DNA of 64,000 bases from CAWEHU01 sp963808965 (GTDB lineage: Bacteria; Pseudomonadota; Alphaproteobacteria; Acetobacterales; Acetobacteraceae), in the NCBI GenBank assembly GCA_963808965.1, contig CAWEHU010000030.1, forward strand, positions 145,036 through 209,035, read 5' to 3'. Positions 29,312 to 41,700 of this stretch are shown here, piece after piece. The notes under the pieces were generated by a model. The model searched no databases. It worked only from the letters and a program-made list of their open reading frames with translations, and was not told where the DNA came from. The first letter of the stretch is position 1. Every line of letters begins with the position of its first letter. Position numbers and translations under genes: made by a program.

Positions 29312-29515
29312 CTAGAACTTGTTTAGGCCAACTGGAAACACGTGAACGCAAAATTCCGCTCATCCCCGCGAAGGCGGGGATCCAGGTCTCGCACAAGAAA
29401 GGGTGACATTGTATGGCGGGACGGGGTTCCTGCTTTCACGGGACTGGGTTCCCGCTTCCGCGGGAACGAACGGGGGATGGCCGAGGCACTCACAGTCTGC
29501 CCAAAACGAGTTTAG
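29312..29515 (+). mobile_element. MITE-like repeat, copy 1
   Basis: Begins with the 16-base terminal sequence CTAGAACTTGTTTAGG (29312-29327). It continues with sequence almost identical to the reverse complement of copy 2 at 54990-55115, including the ATCCCCGC hairpin. Compared with copy 2 it carries about 80 extra bases in the middle (about 29396-29471), which contain a second hairpin, GTTCCCGC/GCGGGAAC. The right terminal repeat is degraded (CAAAACGAGTTTAG). No transposase is encoded, so it is a non-autonomous element. Confidence 0.75.
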
Positions 29516-29593
29516 TAGAGGTAGGCCACGGAAAGTCGCATAGGCTCTAGAACCGCGTCTCGCCGTTTGGGGAGCTGGGTCCCCGCTTTCGCG

Positions 29594-29658
29594 GGGATGA
29601 GCGGAAAGGGCTTTCGCGGGATGAGCGGAAAGGGCTTTTGCCGGGATGAGCGGAAAGG
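29594..29658 (+). repeat. 24-bp tandem repeat, three units
   Basis: The unit GGGATGAGCGGAAAGGGCTT plus four or five bases occurs at 29594, 29618 and 29643 (periods 24 and 25; the third is partial). It is built from the same hairpin-edge sequence found inside the MITE copies, so it probably arose by local duplication of a MITE fragment. It sits just past the stop of the histidine-kinase gene. The rest of 29252-29689 shows no gene. Confidence 0.8.
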
Positions 29659-29689
29659 AAACAATGGTCCCGGTCAGCCCTGGGATCGA

Positions 29690-32005
29690 TCAGGTTCGGG
29701 GCGCTATGACGCGCAAGAGTTCGCTGGTGGTGAAGGGCTTTTGCAGAGTCGCTTCCGCGTCGTTCACGCGCGCGGGTTCGGCGTCGGGCATGTAACCGGT
29801 CATCAGGATCAACCTCTGCGCCGGCGCGATTTGCCGGATGAGGCGCGCCGCCTCGGCCCCCGTCATCTCCGGCATCGCGTAGTCGATCAGGACGACATCA
29901 AAGACTGCCCCTGATTGCACGATGCGAACCGCTTCCTTGCCGCTCTCGGTCAGCCTGACCATCGCTCCAAGCTCGGATAGCGCCAAGGCCGTGGCTTCCC
30001 GAACTTCGGGGTCGTCGTCGACCACGAGAACCGTGCGGTCCTGGAGTGGGCGTTCTGTTCGAGGCTCCGGTTCCGGTGCCGTAGCGGATGCGCGGCCGAG
30101 AGGAGGCGCGTGCGAACGCGGCAGATACACGGTCGCGGATGTTCCTGTTTCGGGGCTGCTCTCGATCCGCACCCCGCCCCCGAGTTGCTGGGCGACACCG
30201 AGTACCTGGGGAAGTCCGAGCCCCGATCCTCGTCCGATCTCCTTCGTGGTGAAGAAGGGCTCGAAGGCTCGGGCGAGAACGTTCGGCGTCATCCCCGCGC
30301 CGTTATCCGCGATGGTGACGGCGACGAACTCGCCCGCGGGCGGCTCTTCCGCCCTCCTCGGCGCTGAGCGCTGGACGTTCCGCGTCTCGATCCGGAGCGT
30401 CCCGCCCGCTGGCATCGCGTCTCGTGCGTTGATGGCCAGGTTGAGAATGACGAGCTCAAGCTGCGCCTGGTCGGCGATCGCCGGCCAGAGTTCAGGCGCG
30501 AGCGAAAGCCGAACCGCGATCGTGCCCCCGAGCGTGCTGCTCAGCAGGCTCGCCATGCTCTCAACGATGGCATTGAGGTCGACCGGCTGGACCTGCAACT
30601 GCTGCTTCCTGGAGAAGGCGAGAAGCTGTCCGGTGAGTTTCGCCCCTCGCTCCGCCGCGCGCTGGGCGGTATCGATCAGGCGCAGAGTTCGCGAGTCCTG
30701 AGCGCGCATCGCCAGAAGCTCAAGGCTGCCCAGGATCGCCGTGAGCAGGTTGTTGAAATCGTGGGCCACACCGCCGGTTAGCTGGCCCACGGCTTCCATT
30801 CGCTGCGCGCGTTGTAGCGCCTCCTCGGCCTCGAGCCGACGAGTGACGTCGGTAAACGCGAGGACCCCGAGCTGTACCGACCCGTCCTGGTCGCGCACGG
30901 GCGCGGCGTTCACTTCTAAAGTCACACGCCTATTGTCGCCGGTGAGAAACGGCTGCAGCTTGCGTTCCGTCACCTCGCCTCGCTCTATCGCGCGCACCAG
31001 CGCATATTCCTCCGGGCGCAGCGGCGATCCGTCCTCGTGGATGGCTCCGATACCCGCAAAATCCTCCCGGCGCTGGATCGCCGCCATGTCGTGTTGCATG
31101 AACGTCCGCGCCGCCGCGTTCTGAAACACGAGCGCCCCGGAGCGCGAGGCAACCAACACCCCGAACGGGAGCTGCTCGAGAATGGCGCCAAGGCGCGCGC
31201 GCTCCGCGTCTAATTCCCGGTTGACGGCCTCCAGTGCGTTCGTGCGTTCCGCGACTCGCGCCTCCAGCCGATCGTTCAACAGCCGGAGCTGAGCTTCGTC
31301 TCGCTTCCGCGCCGTGATGTCGAGCAGCGTGCCGATCGCGCGCATCGGCCGGCGTTCGCCATCGAACAGCACGCGGGCCTTGGCGAGTACCCAATGTTCG
31401 ATGCCGTCCGCCGGCCCAACCGTCCGGTGCTCGATGGCGTAGCGTCCGTCGCCATCCGGGTCGAGCGCGGCACGGTAGATGCCGAGCACGCGTTCACGGT
31501 CCTCCGGATGCACGCCGTGCACGAATGTCTCCATCCCCCTCACTTCGTCATCCGCCGTCAAGCCGAACAGCGCCTTCGCCCGATCATCCCAGGTCAGCGC
31601 ATCGGTGCGGATGTCGTACTCCCAAAGGCCGAGACCGGTGGTCTCGATCGCGAGGCGCAATCTTTCCTGCGCTCGCGTAACCTGTGTCGTATCGCGGAAG
31701 CGAACGGCGATGCCGACGCCCGGCACCGGGTAAACACGAAAATCGAAGGAGTGGCCGTCGCTATCGAGTGAGAAGTCGATCACGACGCCGGTTTCCATGC
31801 ATCGGCGGTATTCGGTCTCGATCCGGGTCCCGAGATTCTCCGGATACGTCTGCCAGTAGTTGCGGCCGAGCAGCTCATGGCGACTTCGCCGCAGGGCGCG
31901 CTCGGCAGTGGCATTCACGAAGATGAATGTCCAGGCCCGATCGAAGGCGCAAAAGCCGTCGGCCATATGCTCGAGCACGGCCGCGGCGTCGAAGGTAGTG
32001 ATCAC
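29690..32005 (-). CDS. PAS-domain hybrid sensor histidine kinase
   Basis: 771 residues, soluble. Three PAS domains (about 5-120, 125-245 with a PAC motif, and 270-395) are separated by a coiled coil (RLEARVAERTNALEAVNREL). They are followed by a HisKA domain with phospho-acceptor VGQLTGGVAHDFNNLLTAIL, a HATPase (NARDAMPAGG, GSGLGLPQV) and a C-terminal receiver (VVDDDPEVREA, acceptor Asp in LIDYAMPEM, Lys in LQKPF). This is the blue-light/HWE-like 'hybrid PAS kinase' layout with no membrane segment. No response-regulator gene is adjacent. The signal is unknown; no Cys or other hallmark of LOV chemistry (NCRFLQ) is seen. Confidence 0.93.
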   Translation of the reverse strand: MITTFDAAAVLEHMADGFCAFDRAWTFIFVNATAERALRRSRHELLGRNYWQTYPENLGTRIETEYRRCMETGVVIDFSLDSDGHSFDFRVYPVPGVGIAVRFRDTTQVTRAQERLRLAIETTGLGLWEYDIRTDALTWDDRAKALFGLTADDEVRGMETFVHGVHPEDRERVLGIYRAALDPDGDGRYAIEHRTVGPADGIEHWVLAKARVLFDGERRPMRAIGTLLDITARKRDEAQLRLLNDRLEARVAERTNALEAVNRELDAERARLGAILEQLPFGVLVASRSGALVFQNAAARTFMQHDMAAIQRREDFAGIGAIHEDGSPLRPEEYALVRAIERGEVTERKLQPFLTGDNRRVTLEVNAAPVRDQDGSVQLGVLAFTDVTRRLEAEEALQRAQRMEAVGQLTGGVAHDFNNLLTAILGSLELLAMRAQDSRTLRLIDTAQRAAERGAKLTGQLLAFSRKQQLQVQPVDLNAIVESMASLLSSTLGGTIAVRLSLAPELWPAIADQAQLELVILNLAINARDAMPAGGTLRIETRNVQRSAPRRAEEPPAGEFVAVTIADNGAGMTPNVLARAFEPFFTTKEIGRGSGLGLPQVLGVAQQLGGGVRIESSPETGTSATVYLPRSHAPPLGRASATAPEPEPRTERPLQDRTVLVVDDDPEVREATALALSELGAMVRLTESGKEAVRIVQSGAVFDVVLIDYAMPEMTGAEAARLIRQIAPAQRLILMTGYMPDAEPARVNDAEATLQKPFTTSELLRVIAPRT

Positions 32006-32134
32006 AGGCTCGTTGCCAACGGTCAGGTGAGGCTCCTACGAAGCTCTCCAGAGTCTGCCCGCTTCGCGCCATTTCGCCTAGCCTCGCGAGAAGGCGTGCT
32101 CCATCCGCTCCCGGCCCATCCTGAACCTCTCCCC

Positions 32135-32163
32135 TTGCAGCCCCGCCCGCGCCACGCTATCTA
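32135..32163 (+). promoter_or_regulatory. Sigma-70-type promoter for the rimP operon
   Basis: TTGCAG at 32135-32140, a 17-base spacer, then TATCTA at 32158-32163. It matches the housekeeping consensus in four of six (-35) and four of six (-10) positions with ideal spacing, about 60 bases upstream of rimP. It is the only good candidate in the 220-base gap. Confidence 0.6.
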
Positions 32164-32196
32164 GTCTCGACAATCATTCTCCGCAGAGTTACGGGG

Positions 32197-32222
32197 GGTG
32201 GCCTTCGCGGGCCGCCTTTTTT
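32197..32222 (+). terminator. Attenuator-like hairpin in the rimP leader
   Basis: GGTGGCC (32197-32203) pairs with GGCCGCC (32210-32216) over a TTCGCG loop and is followed at once by six T (32217-32222). It has the form of an intrinsic terminator but lies between the promoter and the rimP start, in a leader of about 55 bases, so it may attenuate the operon rather than end an upstream transcript (the upstream gene is divergent). Confidence 0.7.
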
Positions 32223-32225
32223 GTC

Positions 32226-32747
32226 TTGGACGCTGACCGACCCCGCCACACAGGTATCGAGGCGAAGCTCGCCGCCATTGTCACGCCCACCCTCGCCGAC
32301 ATGGGCTACGAACTCGTGCGCGTCGCCGTTTCCGGCAAGGACCGGCCGACCGTGCAAATCATGGCCGACCGCGCCGATGGCGCGCAGATCACGGTCGAGG
32401 ACTGCGAGGCGATCAGCCGCGCGCTCGGGGCCGTGATCGACGTGGAGGATCCGCTCCCCGGCGCCTGGAATCTGGAGGTCAGCTCGCCCGGCATCGACCG
32501 CCCGCTGACGCGCGTGAAAGACTGGAATCGCTTCGCGGGCCATCTCGCCCGCGCCGAGCTCATCGCCCCGATGGACGGCCGCAAGCGCTTCTCCGGGATC
32601 GTGCTCGGAGCCGATTCGGCTCATGCACGGATGCGGCTGGACGACGGCTCGGAAGTGTTGCTGCCGCTCGACGACTTGCGCCGCGCCCGCCTCGTGCTGA
32701 CCGATGAACTGATCGCCGCCACCGCCCATCCACCTCGCCCCAACTGA
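32226..32747 (+). CDS. rimP: Ribosome maturation factor RimP
   Basis: 173 residues with both RimP domains. The N-terminal domain holds IVTPTLADMGYELVRV, DGAQITVEDCEAISRALGAV and NLEVSSPGIDRPLTR, and a C-terminal SH3-like barrel follows. RimP assists 30S subunit maturation. The start is uncertain: TTG 32226 follows the T-run of the leader hairpin with no Shine-Dalgarno sequence, and the conserved fold only begins near GIEAKLAAIV. First gene of the rimP-nusA-ylxR-infB-rbfA operon; nusA starts nine bases after its stop. Confidence 0.92.
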   Translation: MDADRPRHTGIEAKLAAIVTPTLADMGYELVRVAVSGKDRPTVQIMADRADGAQITVEDCEAISRALGAVIDVEDPLPGAWNLEVSSPGIDRPLTRVKDWNRFAGHLARAELIAPMDGRKRFSGIVLGADSAHARMRLDDGSEVLLPLDDLRRARLVLTDELIAATAHPPRPN

Positions 32748-32756
32748 GAGGCTGAC

Positions 32757-34317
32757 ATGGATACCGCCATAGCCCGCCCCGAACTCCTGCTGGTGGCCGA
32801 CGCCGTCGCGCGGGAGAAGTCGATCGACCGGGAGGAAGTGCTCGAAGCGATGGAGCAGGCCATCCAGAAGGCCGGCCGCGCCAAATACGGTCACGAAAAG
32901 GATATCCGCGCGACCATCGACCGCAAGACCGGCGATGTGCGTCTTTCGCGCTGGACCGAGGCGGTCGAGACGGTGGAGAACGAGGAGACGCAGATCCCCG
33001 TCCACATCGCGCGCAAGTTCCGGCCCGAAATCAATATCGGCGAATTCATCGTCGATCCGCTGCCGCCGATCGATTTCGGCCGCATCGCCGCGCAAACCGC
33101 CAAGCAGGTGATCGTGCAGCGGGTGCGCGAATATGAGCGGAAGCGCCAATACGAGGAGTACAAGGACCGGGTCGGCGAGATCATCAACGGTGTCGTGAAG
33201 CGCACCGAGTATGGCAATCTCATGGTCGATCTCGGCCGCTCGGAGGCGCTGCTGCGGCGCGACGAGCTGATCCCGCGCGAGAGTTTTCGCAACGGCGATC
33301 GCGTGCGCGCCTATATCTACGATGTGCGCGAGGAAGCGCGCGGGCCGCAGATTTTTCTGTCGCGCACGCATCCGGCATTCCTCGCCAAGCTGTTCGCCCA
33401 GGAAGTGCCGGAAATCTACGACGGCATCATCGAGATCAAGGCGGTGGCGCGCGACCCGGGCAGCCGCGCCAAGATGGCGGTGATCTCCCGCGATTCCTCG
33501 ATCGACCCGGTGGGCGCCTGCGTCGGAATGCGCGGCTCGCGCGTGCAGGCCGTGGTGCAGGAGTTGCAGGGCGAGAAGATCGACATCATTCCGTGGTCGC
33601 CGCAAGCCGCCACGTTCGTCGTCAATGCGCTGGCGCCCGCCGAAGTCACCAAGGTCGTGATGGACGAGGAGGCCGGACGGGTCGAGGTGGTCGTACCGGA
33701 CGAGCAGCTATCGCTCGCGATCGGCCGGCGCGGACAGAACGTGCGGCTCGCGAAGTCAGCTCACCCGCTGGGACATCGACATCCTGACCGAGGCGGAGGA
33801 GAGCGAGCGGCGACAGGACGAGTTCCGCCGGCGTAGCGCGCTGTTCGTCGAGGCGCTTGACGTGGACGACGTGATCGCGGGCCTGCTCGTGACCGAGGGC
33901 TTCACCACCATCGAGGAGCTGGCCTTTACCCCCGAAGAGGAACTCGCGGCCATCGAGGGCTTCGACGATCAGGTCGCCGAGGAGCTGATCCGCCGTGCCC
34001 AGGCCTTCGTCACGCGGCGGGACAGCGAGCTCACGGAACGGAGCCAGGCGCTCGGGGTGACCGAGGATGTCGCGGGGATGGAGACGCTCACTCCGGCAAT
34101 GCTCGTCGCACTCGGCGAGAAGGGCGTGAAGACTCTCGACGACCTCGCCGATCTCGCCTCCGACGAGCTGATCGAGATCGTCGGGACGGACAACATGGAC
34201 GAGGCGACGGCGAACGAGGTGATCATGGCGGCGCGCGCCCATTGGTTCGAGGGCGAGGAGGCTGGGCAGAGCGAGCCGGCTCGGCCCGGCGATCGGCAGG
34301 AGGTCCAACACGGCTGA
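32757..34317 (+). CDS. nusA: Transcription termination/antitermination protein NusA (frameshifted)
   Basis: 519 residues after repair. It has the N-terminal RNAP-binding domain (ELLLVADAVAREKSIDRE), S1 domain (GVVKRTEYGNLMVDLGRSEA), KH1 and KH2 (DPVGACVGMRGSRVQAV, LSLAIGRRGQNVRLA) and two C-terminal acidic helix-hairpin-helix repeats. The frame breaks at 33753-33754, an AA doublet: deleting one A turns RLAKSAHP into RLASQLTRWDIDILTEAEES and continues to the normal C-terminus. NusA controls pausing and termination and is normally essential, so a true null allele is unlikely. Confidence 0.93.
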
Positions 34318-34390
34318 AGCCGAGGAGGCCGGGGAGGCCGTCGAGCCCGAAACCGGCCCGCTGCGCCGTTGCATTCTGACACGCGACCGT

Positions 34391-35000
34391 TTGCCCAAGG
34401 AGCAGATGATCCGCTTCGTCGTCGGCCCCGAACGGGTCATCGTGCCCGATCTGGTCGCAAGGCTGCCCGGACGGGGAATTTGGTTGAGCGCGCGAGGGGA
34501 TGTGTTAGAAACCGCACGCGGTCAGGAGATGCTGGCGAGGGCCTTCGCGAGGGCTGCACGTGGCCCGGTCACGGTGCCTCAGGACTTGGCCGCCGTTCTG
34601 CAGGCGGGTCTGGTCCGGCGGATCGGCGAACTTTTAGGGCTTGCCCGGCGGGCCGGGCAGGCTGTCGCCGGTTTCCAGAAGGCCCGGGAATGGCTGCAGT
34701 CCGGCCGCGCTGGTTTGGTGCTGCAAGCGTCGGATGGCAGCGTGGACGAACGCGCCCGCTTCCTGTCGGGAGCGAGCGCGCGGGCGGAAGGATCGGGGGG
34801 ATCGGTGCCCGTATTGGTGCCGTTGAGCGCGTCGGCGCTGGGGGCGGTGTTCGGCCGTGACCATGTGGTGCACGTGGCGGTCGCAGGGGGCCGATTGAGC
34901 AATGCGATCGTGAATGAAACGAGGCGGCTGTCCGGCATCGCAGGGCAGGACGGAACGAAGGCCGCCGAACCAGGGCCGGGCAAAACGAGCGGACGGGTGA

Positions 35001-35008
<8 letters not shown>
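34391..35008 (+). CDS. YlxR (DUF448)/L7Ae fusion RNA-binding protein
   Basis: At least 205 residues. The first part is YlxR/DUF448 (LPKEQMIRFVVGPERVIVPD, GRGIWLSARGDVLETA). The second part (about 65-190) is an L7Ae/YlxQ-like domain (LLGLARRAGQAVAGFQKARE), a fusion usual in alphaproteobacteria. TTG 34391 is the first standard start in frame, but the conserved GPLRRCILTRDR lies just upstream in the same frame (34352-34387). The true protein therefore starts earlier, at a non-standard codon or across another indel near the nusA stop. It overlaps infB by eight bases. It is likely a nucleoid- or RNase P-associated RNA-binding protein. Confidence 0.85.
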
Positions 35009-37636
<2,628 letters not shown>

Positions 37637-37640
<4 letters not shown>

Positions 37641-38017
37641 AGAAGGAGTTGCGCGGGCCGACTCAACGCCAGCTTCGAGTTGCCGAGGAGATCCGCCACG
37701 TTCTTGCCGGCGTGTTCGGCCGCGGCGAGATGCACGATCCGGAGCTCGCGGGCGAGCTGATCACCGTGACCGAGGTGCGGATCGGCCCGGATCTGAAGCA
37801 CGCCACGGCGTTCGTGTCCCGGCTCGGGCGGTCCGATATCGACGCGCTGCTGCCGGCGCTGAAGCGTGCGACGCCGTTCCTGCGTGCGCAGGTCGCCCAT
37901 GCTTTACGGCTGAAATTCGCCCCGGATCTGTCCTTCCAGCCGGACCACGCGCTCGAACAGGCGATGAAAATCAGCGAGCTACTCCATTCGCCGCGAGTGG
38001 AGCGGGATCTGAAGTAG
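37637..38017 (+). CDS. rbfA: 30S ribosome-binding factor RbfA
   Basis: 126 residues, starting at TTG 37637, which overlaps the infB stop (TTGA). GGAG at 37622-37625 precedes it. RbfA signature: QLRVAEEIRHVLAGVFGRGE, ITVTEVRIGPDLKHATAFVS and LRLKFAPDLSFQPDHA. It is a single KH-type domain that helps mature the 16S rRNA 5' helix and cold adaptation. Last gene of the operon; no hairpin with a T-run was seen in the 35 bases before the convergent GST gene. Confidence 0.95.
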
Positions 38018-38052
38018 CTGGCGCCCAAGCAAAGGCGGGTCGTGAAACCGCT

Positions 38053-38721
38053 CTAAAAATCCAAATCCGCGTAATGTTCCGGCGGGGTCACGCCGGGCAC
38101 CCGGTCGGCGAGCACGCTGCGAAAACAGGGCCGCGATTTCATGCGCGCGTACCAATCCCGCGCCGATGGGGAGACGCTCCAATCCACGTCGCCCACGAAA
38201 TCGAGCGCGGAAAGATGCGCGGCGGCGGCGAAATCCGCGAGGGAGAGGTGAGCGCCCCCGAGCCATTTGCGGTTCTCGGCGAGCCAGCCGATATACTGCA
38301 AATGGTCCTTCATCGCCGCGTAGCCGACCCGAATCGCCGCCGCGTTCGGCTCGCCGCGGCCAACCAGGCGCTTGAGGAATTTCTCGCCCACGAGGTTGCG
38401 GGTCACTTCCTGCGCGAACTTCCCGTCGAACCAGGCGACCAGCCGCCGAATCTCGACCCGCTCCGCGAGAGTGCGGCCTAGCAGCGGCGTGTCCGGATAC
38501 GCCTCCTCGAGATATTCGCAGATCACGCCCGAATCCGGCACGGCGAGGCCGTTATCCTCGACCAGCGTGGGGACGGTGCCGGCTGGGTTCAGCTCCAGAT
38601 ATTCGGCCCGGCGCTCCCATACCTTCTCGAGCCGCAGCTCGAACGGGAGCCGCTTTTCGGAGAGGACCAGGCGAATCTTGCGCGAGAACGGCGAAAGCGG
38701 GAGATGGTAGAGGTAGCGCAT
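38053..38721 (-). CDS. Glutathione S-transferase family protein
   Basis: 222 residues from ATG 38721 (MRYLYHLPLSPFSRKIRL). The N-terminal thioredoxin-like domain has Ser in the SPFSRK active-site loop, NPAGTVPTLVEDNG with the cis-Pro, and DSGVICEYLEE for glutathione contact. The C-terminal helical domain contains LSLADFAAAAHLSALDFVGD. This resembles the alphaproteobacterial FtsZm/GstN-like group. Role: probable detoxification or peroxide handling. It is convergent with rbfA and upstream of gltB on the same strand. Confidence 0.92.
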   Translation of the reverse strand: MRYLYHLPLSPFSRKIRLVLSEKRLPFELRLEKVWERRAEYLELNPAGTVPTLVEDNGLAVPDSGVICEYLEEAYPDTPLLGRTLAERVEIRRLVAWFDGKFAQEVTRNLVGEKFLKRLVGRGEPNAAAIRVGYAAMKDHLQYIGWLAENRKWLGGAHLSLADFAAAAHLSALDFVGDVDWSVSPSARDWYARMKSRPCFRSVLADRVPGVTPPEHYADLDF

Positions 38722-38796
38722 CGCTTGTGTTATCGCATCACGATCGCGTCTCGCCAATACATCGTGCGCGCCGACCGGATCTCGGGTTTCGTCTCC

Positions 38797-41700
38797 TCAG
38801 GCGCGCAGCGCCGCCGCAGCCGGCTCGGCGAGCGGCACCGGCAGGTATTTCACGTACTCCTTGGGTACGATCTGCCACATATGCGGCAATGCGCGGTCCC
38901 AATCATGCAGCAGCCGCGCGGCGTAGCGGCTGGACGTCTCCGCTACATGTGTAGTCACCAGCGCGTGCAGAGCCCGCTCCCAGTGCGGATGCGCCAGCCG
39001 CTGCCAGATCAGCGTGTCGGGATTGACCCGCATCGTGAACAGGTCGTCCGGGTCGTACAAGAACGCCATCCCGCCGGTGAAGCCCGCGCCGAAATTGTCG
39101 CCCACCGGCCCCAGAATCACCACCGTTCCGCCCGTCATGTATTCGCACGCGTTGGAGCCGCAGCCTTCGATGACCGCGTCCGCGCCGGAATTGCGTACCG
39201 CGAAACGCTCGCCTGCCTGACCCGCCGCGAACAACGCGCCTGCTGTCGCTCCGTACAGCACCGTGTTGCCGATAATGGTGTTCTCGTTGCTGCGCAGCGT
39301 CGTCGAAGGCGGCGGCCGCACGACGATCGTCGCGCCCGAGAGACCTTTTCCGACATAGTCGTTCGCGTCGCCCAAAACTTCCAGCTTCAGTCCCTGCACC
39401 GCGAAGGCGCCGAGCGACTGGCCGGCCGAGCCGCGCAGCCGCACGGCCAAATGTCCCGCTTGCAGCCCGGCCATCCCGAACCGCCGGGTGATTCTCGATG
39501 AAATCTTCGTGCCGATCGCCCGGTGGGTGTTCCGGATGGTGTACTGGAGCTGCATCTTCTCGCCCCGATCGAACAACGGGGCGGCATCGGCGATCATCTG
39601 TGCATCCAGCGTCTCCGGCACCTCGTTGCGGCCGCTCAGGGTGCAATACCGCGCATACGGTCCCGGATCGGCCTGCGCCATCAGCGGGTTGAGGTCGAGA
39701 TCGTCCAGCAGTTCGGAGCCTCGGCTGACCTGATGCAACAGGTCGGTGCGCCCGATCACCTCCGCGAGCGTCCGTACGCCGAGGGAGGCAAGGATGTTGC
39801 GCACATCCTCGGCGATGAACGAGAAAAGATTGATGACCTTCTCCGGCGAGCCCTCGAACTTCGCGCGCAGCTTCTCGTCTTGCGTGCAGACCCCGACCGG
39901 GCAGGTATTCGAGTGGCACTGCCGCACCATGATGCAGCCCATCGCGACGAGACTCGCCGTACCGATGCCGAACTCTTCGGCGCCGAGCATCGCCGCGATC
40001 ACCACGTCGCGCCCGGTCTTGATCCCGCCGTCGGTGCGCAGCGTGACGCGGTGCCGCAGTCGGTTGAGCATCAGCACCTGATGCGCCTCGGATAGGCCCA
40101 TCTCCCAGGGCAGGCCCGCGTATTTGATCGAGCTTTGCGGACTTGCGCCGGTGCCGCCGACATGACCGGAAATCAGGATCGCGTCGGCCTTCGCCTTCGC
40201 CACGCCCGCCGCGATCGTGCCGATGCCGCTGCGCGCCACGAGCTTCACGCAGACCGACGCATCGGGATTGATCTGCTTGAGGTCGTAGATGAGCTGAGCG
40301 AGATCCTCGATCGAATAGATGTCGTGATGCGGCGGCGGGCTGATGAGCATGACCCCCGGCGTCGAATGCCGCAATTTCGCGATCAGGGCGCTGACCTTGA
40401 AGCCGGGCAACTGGCCACCTTCGCCCGGCTTGGCGCCCTGCGCGATCTTGATCTCGATTTCCCGGCAATTGTTCAGGTATTCCGCGGTCACGCCGAAGCG
40501 ACCCGACGCGATCTGCTTGATCGCCGACGAGGCATTGTCCCCGTTCGGCCGGGGTTTGGCGCGGACCGGATCCTCGCCGCCCTCGCCGCTGTCGGAGCGC
40601 GCGCCGATCCGGTTCATCGCGATCGAAAGCGTCTCGTGCGCCTCGGGGCTGAGCGCGCCCAGCGAGATGCCCGGCGCCACCAGCCGCTTGCGGATCTCGG
40701 TGATGCTTTCGACCTCGTCGACCGAGATCGGCTTGCAGAGATCGAGGCGGAAGTCGAGCAGGTCGCGCAACGCGATCGGCGGTAGCCGGCGCACCGCTTC
40801 CGCGTAGCGATGATATGCGGCGTAACTGTCGGTCGCCACCGCGGTTTGCAACGTGTGGATGAGGTTGCCCTCGAACCCATGCGCCTCGCCGCGCCGGCGC
40901 AGTTTGTAGATGCCGCCGACCGGCAGCGTGACCGTGTCCGCGCCCCAGGCCGCCTCGTGCAGCTCCAGCACCTTGCGCGCGACGCCGGAGAGACCGATGC
41001 CGGAGATGCGGGACTGCATGCCGGGGAAGAACTCGGCTACCAGGGCGCGCGACAGGCCGATCGCCTCGAAGCTGTAGCCGCCGCGATAGGAGGAAATCAC
41101 CGAGATGCCCATTTTGGACATCACCTTGAGCAGCCCCTTGTCGACCGCCTTCTTGTATCGCTGTATCGCGGCCTTGAGCGTGATGTCGCCGAACAATCCG
41201 CGCCGGTGCCTGTCCGCGATAGTTTCTTGCGCCAGATAGGCGTTCACGGTGGTCGCGCCGACGCCGATCAGCACGGCGAAATAATGCACGTCCATGCACT
41301 CGGCCGAGCGGACATTGAGGCTCGTGAAGGTGCGCAAGGATTGACGCACCAGATGCGTGTGCACGCCGCCCGCGGCGAGAATCATCGGGATCGGCGCCCG
41401 CTCCGGACCATCATTCTCGTCGGTCAGGATTACGTGCGTGCAGCCGGCCCGCACGCCTTCCTCAGCCTCCCGCCGGATGCGCTCGAGCGCGGCGCGCAGC
41501 CCGGCTTCGCCTTCGGCGGCGGGGAAGGTGCAGTCCACCACGCAAGCGGAACCGCCCATGAACTCGCGCATGGCGGCGAACTCGGCGTTCGAGAGCACCG
41601 GGCTTTCGAGTTGCAGCAGGTCGCACTGGCTCGCATCCTCGTCCAGCACGTTGCCGAGATTGCCGAGCCGGGTCTTCAGCGTCATGACGCGGGTTTCGCG

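Noticed and set aside
29280..29690. Hairpin-rich repeats considered as a CRISPR array or ncRNA gene
   Set aside because: Units are few, unequal and lack spacers; two blocks match the MITE at 54990-55115.
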